64,000 nucleotides of DNA from assembly GCA_965223675.1 (NCBI GenBank), contig OZ245013.1, forward strand, positions 3,968,001 through 4,032,000, given 5' to 3'. Of the stretch, positions 42,454 through 49,350 are shown piece after piece. The stretch comes from JAGQKC01 sp965223675. Lineage in GTDB: Bacteria; Nitrospirota; Nitrospiria; Nitrospirales; UBA8639. The translations under genes and the position numbers were made by a program. Under the pieces are notes generated by a model. The model searched no databases. It was not told the DNA's origin and saw only the letters and a program-made list of their open reading frames with translations. Position 1 is the first letter of the stretch, and each line of letters opens with the position of its first letter.

Positions 42454-43440
42454 ATGAGTTCATCTAATCAAGAAGCAATCGACCAAGAGATCATTTGGAC
42501 GGATGAGGCACTAAAACGGTTAGAGCGGGCCCCGTTCTTTTTAAGAGGAATGGTGAAACGGCTTGCCGTAAAGAAGGCAAAAGAGCTTGGGTACCCCGAA
42601 ATAACCGTCGAGATTCTCGATCAGTTTAAACAGCAAATGATGGGACAGATGGGTGGCGAGGCCGGCATGAGTCAAGCGGCTGAAGACATGGAGAAGGGCA
42701 ATCTTCCATGGACGGCTGAAGCCAAAAAACGGCTGGAAACCGTTCCTGAATTTATGCGGGATATGATTAAGCGAATTGCGGCAGATATCGCCAAAGAACG
42801 TGGGCATATGGAAGTAAATGTGGAATTGTTCGAGAAGGTTGAAGCCTTAGGTGATCTGCAAGAGCAAACTAGTCCTCCTCTGGAATGGACGGAAGATGCA
42901 TTAGCGTTGTTGGCAAAAAAGATTCAAGATTCTCCGCCAATGGCCAAGGAGTTTGTGTCGGATATGTTAAAGCACGACGCTGAAGACCTGGCCCGTGAGC
43001 AGGGGATCACACGTATTGATGCCGACTCGTTACTCCGTTTATGGGAAGCGCCTCAATCTCAAGTTGCATGGGCCGATGAGGCTTGGAAGCGGTTACAGAC
43101 GTCCCCTGATTTTGTTCGGAGCGGCATCCGCAAAGCCGCCGAGCGCCGTGCGCGCAAACTTGGACTGAAAGAAATTGATTCCGAACACCTCACCGTCTTT
43201 CGTAACGAAGCCATGATGAAGGCGGTCAAGCGTATTCGTGCGTTTGGCTACAAAGAGCTCACGTTTGATGCCTTTGATGATGCGTTAGAAAAAGTGAAAC
43301 GTTTGAAAGGTAATGATCAAGCCGAACACCGCCTCGAAGAAATCCGTGACTACATGAAGACCAAGCCGGACGTCGGCGTTCTGGGTGAAGAACTCATGGG
43401 ACGATTCCGCCAATACCTCAAGGGTGAAGGCAAGCTGTAG
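42454..43440 (+). CDS. Protein with four tandem PCP_red-like repeats
   Basis: A 328-residue soluble protein made of repeats of about 45 residues with the pattern W-T-x-E-A-x-x-R-L-x-x-x-P-x-F-x-R, then x-x-A-x-x-x-G-x-x-x-I/V. Copies: 15-58 (WTDEALKRLERAPFFLRGMV), 86-128 (WTAEAKKRLETVPEFMRDMI), about 145-190 (WTEDALALLAKKIQDSPPMA, most divergent) and about 203-247 (WADEAWKRLQTSPDFVRSGI). The pattern is that of the PCP_red domain at the C-terminus of light-independent protochlorophyllide reductase subunit B. No nitrogenase-like part and no Cys are present, so it is not a protochlorophyllide reductase. Function unknown. Confidence 0.75.
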   Translation: MSSSNQEAIDQEIIWTDEALKRLERAPFFLRGMVKRLAVKKAKELGYPEITVEILDQFKQQMMGQMGGEAGMSQAAEDMEKGNLPWTAEAKKRLETVPEFMRDMIKRIAADIAKERGHMEVNVELFEKVEALGDLQEQTSPPLEWTEDALALLAKKIQDSPPMAKEFVSDMLKHDAEDLAREQGITRIDADSLLRLWEAPQSQVAWADEAWKRLQTSPDFVRSGIRKAAERRARKLGLKEIDSEHLTVFRNEAMMKAVKRIRAFGYKELTFDAFDDALEKVKRLKGNDQAEHRLEEIRDYMKTKPDVGVLGEELMGRFRQYLKGEGKL

Positions 43441-43757
43441 TTAGCTTCCTCTCCTCTTGTAGATCTCTGGGCGCTTTCCAGGTTGATTGTCATCTTGACT
43501 GTTTCTCAATCCTCTCCCATCAAATTTTTCACGATTCGTTTTTATCTATCAAAATGACAGAGGACCATGGCTTTTAGCCCTGGGTGAATGCGCTCTTTTT
43601 CCCGAGGAGCACCGCAAAGCGGTGACGGCAAGTGCCTGCCAGGCTCTGCCCGTGGGAATCTATCCTGATCGTGACAACCGTTACGAATGTCAGAGACGTA
43701 TGTCCTGCAACCCTCTCGTGCTTCCTATAAATTCTTCCTTCTAATGCTGTTAATATT
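43441..43757 (+). other. Intergenic region with GC-rich hairpins
   Basis: No gene or known riboswitch was recognised. CACCGC (43610-43615) and GCGGTG (43619-43624) form a tight hairpin, followed by GGCAAGTGCCTGCC (43627-43640) with further pairing. The 43575-43665 stretch is more structured than the flanks and ends with a GTGGGAATCTATCCTG motif. It could be an RNA element or part of a short mobile repeat. Confidence 0.35.
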
Positions 43758-43791
43758 TTTCTAATGTATCTTTAGAAATGTATGATACAAT
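43758..43791 (+). promoter_or_regulatory. Promoter and inverted-repeat operator of the radical SAM gene
   Basis: TTTCTAA (43758-43764) and TTAGAAA (43772-43778) are perfect arms around seven bases. Directly after is TATGAT (43781-43786), overlapped by TACAAT (43786-43791), either of which can be a -10. The inverted repeat would lie across the -35/spacer, a place for a repressor or activator. No clear -35 is seen. Confidence 0.45.
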
Positions 43792-43810
43792 GGGCAGTGA
43801 GGTACACGTG

Positions 43811-44875
43811 ATGTCAAAGCGCTATTTTTTAGAGTCAGACACGAAAGACAAAATTGATGTTTTGAAAAAGCGTTGGTTACATGGGGAACAACCCGTCCCT
43901 TCCTTTCCTGGAACGGTACAAATCCAGACGCTTTCCGGTTGTAACGCCCGATGCCAATTTTGTCCTAATGGCCATACCGTGAACCGGATCTCGATGGGGA
44001 GCATGGATGAGGACTTGTTTCGAAAGATTGTGAACGAAGTTGTTCAGCATCCAGTGAAAAGGATTAGTCCCTATCTTATGAATGAACCTTTGGCAGATCC
44101 TAGGCTTCCCGATTTCATACGCTATATTACAGACCGTAAACGGAAATGCACGAAAACAAGCATTAGCACGAATGCTACGTACCTCACCGAGGAATTAGGT
44201 GAACGGTTGATTGCGAGCGGGCTGGACAGTCTGTACATTAGTTTTCATGGAATTTACAAAGACACGTACGAGAGCAGTATGGGGAATTTGGATTGGGAGA
44301 CTCACCTAAACAAAGTCAACGACTTCATCGAACTCAAAAGGCGAAGGAAAGCTAAAGATCTAATGATTACGGTGACCATGGTGCACACCTCGACGATTGA
44401 TCAGGAACTTGGAGAAATACGTGACTATTGGAATTCTCGTGGGGTGGTCGTGAGGGTGCATACATTAGAAAACCGGTCGCATGCCTGGGTTGAGGGAAAA
44501 GATATTAACGTCAAACCCATGAAGCCGTATACCAACTGCGATCGTTTGATGGGCCAAGCCTATGTGCTGTGGAATGGAGATGCCGTATTGTGCTGTGTGG
44601 ATTGGGAGCGAACAACTATATTAGGCAATGTTGCGAAGCAGTCTTTACAAAGTGTGTGGCAGGGGCAAGCCTATACTGAATATCGACGCAACTACCTAGC
44701 TGGAAATATCTGCGGAACTCTGTGTGAAGGCTGTAAAGTCCAAGATGAAAGTGACTTTAAATTTAAGCCCTCCTTTTCAATGGCTGGCCTGTTGGTCGGT
44801 CAACCGTATCCTTATCGACCAATACCCGCACCTGCGCCTCGAAGTCCTAGGCGCAAACCCATGTCTGTTTTATAA
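43811..44875 (+). CDS. Radical SAM enzyme with SPASM-type C-terminus
   Basis: A 354-residue enzyme that binds a [4Fe-4S] cluster through C44, C48 and C51 (LSGCNARCQFCPNG) to cleave SAM. The C-terminal part has Cys residues of the SPASM type: YTNCDRLMGQAYVLWNGDAV, LCCVDWERTTILGNV and CGTLCEGCKVQ, which would bind auxiliary clusters. SPASM enzymes modify peptides, proteins or small molecules; no small precursor peptide is seen next to it. Start at the ATG at 43811 with GAGGT upstream, because the in-frame ATG at 43778 overlaps the -10 promoter. The Pro-rich, basic tail (RPIPAPAPRSPRRKP) is unusual. Confidence 0.88.
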   Translation: MSKRYFLESDTKDKIDVLKKRWLHGEQPVPSFPGTVQIQTLSGCNARCQFCPNGHTVNRISMGSMDEDLFRKIVNEVVQHPVKRISPYLMNEPLADPRLPDFIRYITDRKRKCTKTSISTNATYLTEELGERLIASGLDSLYISFHGIYKDTYESSMGNLDWETHLNKVNDFIELKRRRKAKDLMITVTMVHTSTIDQELGEIRDYWNSRGVVVRVHTLENRSHAWVEGKDINVKPMKPYTNCDRLMGQAYVLWNGDAVLCCVDWERTTILGNVAKQSLQSVWQGQAYTEYRRNYLAGNICGTLCEGCKVQDESDFKFKPSFSMAGLLVGQPYPYRPIPAPAPRSPRRKPMSVL

Positions 44876-45109
44876 ACAGCGTGTCTCACTGAGAGTCTGC
44901 TTCCTTGCCAAAAAATTAAGCTAAGCATGTATCCTCTCGTGGTAGGGTATGCTTATCTCTGCCTTGTCACGTTCTAGGAGACCGCTTGGTTTACTCGTGT
45001 GGTGCCAAATAGACGCACAGATTCTTACAGCTTATAGCCGATTCAAATAATTTTCACATATTTGCTGTGGTAATCGCGCGGGCTTAGTTTGATCTGCTTC
45101 AACTGAAAT

Positions 45110-45766
45110 TTATTTGGATTCGCTATAATAGTTTTGACTGTCTCTTGACTCTAGTGCGGCTTTTTTGGCTTCTTCATCGACAATGTCATTATTGGGATCG
45201 CCACTATGTGCTTTGACTTTCATCCATTCTATGGCGAGTCCTGATTTCCGCACTACTTCCGCATAGTCCTGCGTGAAAGGAGTGTTTCTCTTCCAGGCAT
45301 GTGTGGGCCAACTCGCTAAGCCCTGATAGTCATGATGAATTCTGATGCGAGGGATGTTCTGAGTTTGACACCATTCTACAGCCTTGCGAACCGCCATGAT
45401 TTCGCCCGCGACATTTCGATGTCGATGAGCTTCGGTGGGGATATCATTTCCTCGATCTCTGTGGAGTTCTTGGTCATTTTTGCGAGCCAGATAGGCCCAT
45501 CCCAAAAGTAGCGATCCATCAGTATGCGGCATGCATGATCCATCGACCCAAATATCGACAACATCGCTGGTGTCGTTTGAGCTTTGAATCATGGCGAGAG
45601 AATCTGGAAAGGCATACGCTTCGGCTTCTTCTCTCGTAAGAAATGCTTTGTATTCCGCTCCTGAAAACTTGACGATCTGTCGCTGACATTCTGGCCAACT
45701 CGTGAAGACGCCGACTTGGCGTCCACGTCGGACTGCATAATACTTCTGTTTTTTGGTGTTCTTCAC
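45110..45766 (-). CDS. rnhA: Ribonuclease HI with N-terminal viroplasmin domain
   Basis: Degrades RNA in RNA-DNA hybrids. The N-terminal 52 residues are a viroplasmin (caulimovirus VI) hybrid-binding domain: KYYAVRRGRQVGVFTSWPEC and SGAEYKAFLTREEAEAY. The RNase H domain carries D75 (DIWVDGSC), E122 (NVAGEIMAVRKAV), D146 (IHHDYQGLASW) and D197 in a VKAHSGDPNND-IVDEEAKKAA context; all four acidic residues are intact. This eukaryote-like architecture (RNase H1 with hybrid-binding domain) is known in some bacteria. It is in one leftward run with the TPR lipoprotein gene, 23 bases downstream of it. Confidence 0.93.
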   Translation of the reverse strand: MKNTKKQKYYAVRRGRQVGVFTSWPECQRQIVKFSGAEYKAFLTREEAEAYAFPDSLAMIQSSNDTSDVVDIWVDGSCMPHTDGSLLLGWAYLARKNDQELHRDRGNDIPTEAHRHRNVAGEIMAVRKAVEWCQTQNIPRIRIHHDYQGLASWPTHAWKRNTPFTQDYAEVVRKSGLAIEWMKVKAHSGDPNNDIVDEEAKKAALESRDSQNYYSESK

Positions 45767-45789
45767 TGAGCAATTTTAAAACGATGCGC

Positions 45790-46929
45790 TCATTTCAATT
45801 TTTTGAGTCGATCTTTTGCTAGGGCAGCACGAGTGGATTCTTCGGGAATATTTTCTACCAGTGCTAAGTAGGTTTCATATTCCTCTATTGCTCGTCGAGG
45901 ATTGACGGTCTCGTAGGCTTCGGCCAAATTATAGCGAGCTCGGGCGTAGTTGGGTTGTAGGGCAATCGCTTTTTCCAAGGAAGTAATAGCTTGCGAATGT
46001 TTCTTTAATTGAATGAGTACGGTTCCTAGGCTATTCAGGACTCGTGGTGCATAGGGGTTAATCTTTAAGGATTCTTCGAGAGCTAGCCGAGCTTCAACCA
46101 GTTGGCCTTTATTTCTGAGTGCGAGGCCAAGTCGATGGTGAGCTTCCGCCACACGCTTTGTGTCGCCCAAGCCTAACTCGATCGCCTTGCGATATGCGTC
46201 AATAGCAATGTCTGGCTTCTTTCCGGGACACGATTCAAATAAAGCAATTTCTCCTCTTGCAAATTGTTGGATAGCAAGGAAGTTTGAGGTTTTTTGATTC
46301 TCATGTTTTTTTGAGACAGTTCCAGCGTTTTCGGCTTTACTGGATGGCGACATAAATTTTTCTTGTGCACCATCAAGCAGTTGTTCATAGGGGTCAAGAA
46401 CGATGACTGCGACGAGTAATTTCCCATCATGACCTTCTTCTTGTTGAACAACATACTGTGTCGTGGTTTTTTCGTCTCCGGTTCGAAACAGTTGAATGGT
46501 CTCTGGCTGCGAGCCACTCATTAAAGAATTGGTGTTCGCAAAAAATTCTCTAGCGGGGTTGAGCTGAGACAGGGTTGCTCGCAAGACCGGATAGGGGGCT
46601 AAGTCTAAGCCTGCCGGATAGGCCGATACAACGGCTACCAGGGTGTGGTCTTTGTTAAAAAACAACCATTGCTTCTTGAGCTCAGGGCTTTTCGATTCAA
46701 GATACCATTCTTCCCCAATACCCCAGGCGGCCCGTTGAAATACGTGTCCTTTTTCTCGATTTTGTATGTCGTCCGTCTTGTCGCAGAGCCGAGTGAGGCC
46801 AAGCAAGTCGAGGTCGCTTGCGGAAGGCGGCAAGTTGGGAATGGAAGAGGAGGGGCCTCCTCCACAGCCATTGAGAAGCCACAACGACAAGATGATGATG
46901 GAAAGCGCATAAAATTTTTTGGGGTTCAT
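45790..46929 (-). CDS. TPR-repeat lipoprotein
   Basis: A 379-residue protein exported as a lipoprotein: the signal peptide ends with the lipobox LLNGC, lipidated at C22. The region from about 30 to 200 contains no family I know. The C-terminal part (about 245-375) has TPR repeats (AEAHHRLGLALRNKGQLVEA; VLNSLGTVLIQLKKHSQAI; ARYNLAEAYETVNPRRAIEE). A scaffold role in an envelope complex is probable. Gene order: tRNA-Val lies 34 bases upstream on the same strand, then this gene, then rnhA. Confidence 0.85.
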   Translation of the reverse strand: MNPKKFYALSIIILSLWLLNGCGGGPSSSIPNLPPSASDLDLLGLTRLCDKTDDIQNREKGHVFQRAAWGIGEEWYLESKSPELKKQWLFFNKDHTLVAVVSAYPAGLDLAPYPVLRATLSQLNPAREFFANTNSLMSGSQPETIQLFRTGDEKTTTQYVVQQEEGHDGKLLVAVIVLDPYEQLLDGAQEKFMSPSSKAENAGTVSKKHENQKTSNFLAIQQFARGEIALFESCPGKKPDIAIDAYRKAIELGLGDTKRVAEAHHRLGLALRNKGQLVEARLALEESLKINPYAPRVLNSLGTVLIQLKKHSQAITSLEKAIALQPNYARARYNLAEAYETVNPRRAIEEYETYLALVENIPEESTRAALAKDRLKKLK

Positions 46930-46963
46930 AGCTGGCAGAAGAAACTCAGCTGTCGCGCCGGTA

Positions 46964-47038
46964 TGGTGGGCGATACTGGTATCGAACCAGTGACCTCTAC
47001 CGTGTGAAGGTAGCGCTCTCCCCCTGAGCTAATCGCCC
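46964..47038 (-). tRNA. tRNA-Val (CAC)
   Basis: The complement folds as a 75-nt tRNA. Acceptor arms GGGCGAT and ATCGCCC pair perfectly, with discriminator A and an encoded CCA. The anticodon stem-loop CTACC-TTCACAC-GGTAG has anticodon CAC (valine GUG codons), and the T-arm is CTGGTTCGATACCAG. It lies upstream of the TPR gene on the same strand and opposite pup. Confidence 0.95.
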
Positions 47039-47053
47039 GTGGGCAAAAAGTCT

Positions 47054-47059
47054 ATCATA
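47054..47059 (-). promoter_or_regulatory. -10 element for tRNA-Val
   Basis: On the minus strand TATGAT occupies 47059-47054, 16 bases before the tRNA 5' end. A clear -35 was not found at standard spacing. It likely serves tRNA-Val and the TPR gene behind it. Confidence 0.4.
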
Positions 47060-47098
47060 CCGGTCGGAGGGGATCAATGAAGCGTCAAAGGTCCGATC

Positions 47099-47127
47099 TT
47101 GACGGTTGATTCTATGAGGAGTAGGCT
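47099..47127 (+). promoter_or_regulatory. Candidate promoter for pup
   Basis: TTGACG (47099-47104) and TAGGCT (47122-47127) are 17 bases apart. The -35 is good, the -10 weak (three of six). It is about 74 bases before the pup start and divergent from tRNA-Val. Confidence 0.4.
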
Positions 47128-47200
47128 GAGAATACGTGACCTTTAAACGATATGGCAACGATCATAGTTCTTCACTTGAATTTGGTTGAGAGGTATCAGC

Positions 47201-47404
47201 ATGGAGAAGCACGAACGTCAGCATGATGATCGAAAGACAGATTCTCCTCAAGAGACTGAGGAGGTCAAGGCCAATCCCAAAGTTGTCGAAACAGGGGAGA
47301 AGCTCAAAGAAGAGATGGATGATTTAGTGGATGAAATTGATCAAGTGTTGGAGGAAAATGCTGCCGAATTTGTGAAAAACTATGTACAAAAAGGTGGACA
47401 ATAA
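47201..47404 (+). CDS. pup: Prokaryotic ubiquitin-like protein Pup
   Basis: Small protein tag joined to lysines of target proteins and recognised by the Mpa/ARC proteasome ATPase. The 67-residue charged protein has the Pup core MDDLVDEIDQVLEENAAEF and ends YVQKGGQ. The terminal Gln means that Dop must deamidate it before PafA can attach it. The N-terminal half is disordered-looking and hydrophilic. The ATG at 47201 has GAGAGG six bases upstream, so the TTG at 47186 is rejected. None of the usual neighbours (mpa, dop, prcB, prcA, pafA) is near; recJ follows. Pup-proteasome genes are known from Actinobacteria and reported in Nitrospirae such as Leptospirillum. Confidence 0.93.
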   Translation: MEKHERQHDDRKTDSPQETEEVKANPKVVETGEKLKEEMDDLVDEIDQVLEENAAEFVKNYVQKGGQ

Positions 47405-47628
47405 AATCGGTACTTTCGTTTGCCGAATCATTCACTGTCCAGTCATGCCCTGAGCGCCCCTGGTTGAACCCGTTTCCTTTCCCCTGCTTCCACATTTCTC
47501 ACGGCTTTGTGTTTACGGTACAATAGACTGTTCTCAATGTTGTTGTCTCTGAGATGCTCGGAGGTTCTCGTGATTCTATCTGTGTGAAAAACGTACAAAA
47601 ATTGGCTTGGTAATTTTCAGGTAGTGAA

Positions 47629-49350
47629 ATGGTAATCGCGAAAAAATGGATAGTACGCAATAGTGATTCCGCACACGTTGCCGACTTGGCGGAGGCTTTG
47701 GGTTTGTCCACAATCACTGCCACGGTATTGATGAACCGTGGAATTTCTGACGTTGAGTCTGCTCGTCAATGGCTTTTACCGGATCAGACGGTTGTTCATG
47801 ATCCTTTTTTGATGGCTGACATGGATAAGGCTGTAGAACGTCTTCATCAGGCCATCATTCAACAAGAGCGAATTTGTTGTTTTGGCGATTATGACGTCGA
47901 TGGAATTTCTGCGACAAGTCTCTATCTGTTATTTCTTCGGCAGCAAGGTGCAAAAGTCGATTTTTATATTCCAGATCGAAAGAGCGAAGGATATGGTCTT
48001 AGCAAAAAAGCTGTAAGGCGATTAGCAAATGATGGCGTGAAAGTCCTCGTCACGATAGATTGCGGGACGAGTTCACACGAGGAAATATTATTGGCGAATG
48101 ATCTTGGTCTTGATGTCATTGTTACGGATCATCATCAAATCTTAAGATCACATCCACTAGCATTCGCCTTTTTGAATCCCCAGAGGACTGATTGTGCGTA
48201 TCCTTTTAAGGGGCTATGTTCAGGTGGATTAGCGTTTAAGGTCGCGACTGCGTATTCTTCACGATTTGACGGTCATGATATGGACCTGAATTCGTTCACC
48301 GATTTGGCGGCATTGGCGACCCTGGCCGACATGGTTCCGCTACAAGACGAAAATCGTTGGTTGGTTCGGGAAGGTTTGCGGCAGATGGCCAACGGCACAC
48401 GGTCTGGTATGCAAGCGCTGAAGCAATCACTTGGAATTAATGGAGTTTGCACGGAAGGAATGGTGGCTTTTCGGCTTGCTCCGACTATCAACGCGGCAGG
48501 GCGGCTTGCTCATGCCCGCTTGGGAGTCGAGCTATTTACCGGAGATTCTGTGGCCCATGCGACGGCTATTGCACAAAAATTGGATGGGCTCAATCATCAA
48601 CGCCGTGAAATTGAACAAGAAACGGTCAATGCAGCTCTAACCATGGTGAATGGGAAGGATATTCCCGGGGCTGTGGTTGTTGGTAATCGAACATGGCATG
48701 TAGGAGTTGTAGGAATTGTGGCATCACGGCTTGTCGAACGATACCATCGACCGGCAGTCGTGGTAGCATTCGATAACGAGGGGTTTGGTCGGGGATCGGT
48801 CCGAAGCGTGCCAGGTGTGGATGTGTGTCAACTCTTAGCCCAATGTTCAGATCTGTTAGAAGGGTTTGGCGGGCATCCAGCTGCGGCAGGTCTGCAAATT
48901 CGTGAAAGTCAATTTCCTGTGTTTCAACAGCGGATGTCTGAACTTGCTTTCGCAGAAATGGACGAAGACTCTCGAAATCCAGTGTTACATATTGATGCCG
49001 CGATTGCGCTTCAACATATTCAACCTCAATTGATTCGTGAGCTTGAGCAGCTACATCCTTTTGGAGTAGGTAACCTTGAACCTGCGTTTCTTTGTGAGAA
49101 CGTCAAGGTGTTGGAGAGGCAAATCGTTGGTCACGATCATCTCAAGTTAGTGGTACGTCAAAATCGTTCGATTCCATTTGCATGTCTGGGTTTTCGAATG
49201 GCAGGCAGGGAGGACTTTCAACGACTCGAAAATCAAATGATTGATATGGTGTTTGTTCCTGAGATGAATCGTTGGAAAGGCATGGATCGCATTCAGCTTC
49301 GAATTTGTGATTTGAAGGTGAAGAACAGGGCTGAGGTCTCGTCATGTTGA
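47629..49350 (+). CDS. recJ: Single-stranded-DNA-specific exonuclease RecJ
   Basis: 5'-3' exonuclease in recombination and mismatch repair. The 573-residue protein has the DHH phosphoesterase motifs CCFGDYDVDGISATSLYLL, VLVTIDCGTSSHEE and VTDHHQ, then DHHA1 with SVPGVDVCQLLAQC and EGFGGHPAAAGLQI, and a C-terminal OB-like domain (LHPFGVGNLEPAFLCENVKV). All metal ligands are present. The stop overlaps the start of the relA/spoT gene by seven bases. A TACAAT at 47519-47524 may be its -10. Confidence 0.95.
   Translation: MVIAKKWIVRNSDSAHVADLAEALGLSTITATVLMNRGISDVESARQWLLPDQTVVHDPFLMADMDKAVERLHQAIIQQERICCFGDYDVDGISATSLYLLFLRQQGAKVDFYIPDRKSEGYGLSKKAVRRLANDGVKVLVTIDCGTSSHEEILLANDLGLDVIVTDHHQILRSHPLAFAFLNPQRTDCAYPFKGLCSGGLAFKVATAYSSRFDGHDMDLNSFTDLAALATLADMVPLQDENRWLVREGLRQMANGTRSGMQALKQSLGINGVCTEGMVAFRLAPTINAAGRLAHARLGVELFTGDSVAHATAIAQKLDGLNHQRREIEQETVNAALTMVNGKDIPGAVVVGNRTWHVGVVGIVASRLVERYHRPAVVVAFDNEGFGRGSVRSVPGVDVCQLLAQCSDLLEGFGGHPAAAGLQIRESQFPVFQQRMSELAFAEMDEDSRNPVLHIDAAIALQHIQPQLIRELEQLHPFGVGNLEPAFLCENVKVLERQIVGHDHLKLVVRQNRSIPFACLGFRMAGREDFQRLENQMIDMVFVPEMNRWKGMDRIQLRICDLKVKNRAEVSSC

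Noticed and set aside
43601..43665. c-di-GMP (GEMM) riboswitch
   Set aside because: GCAAAGC occurs by chance inside a hairpin; the conserved GGGACGCAAAGCC and tetraloop receptor parts are missing.
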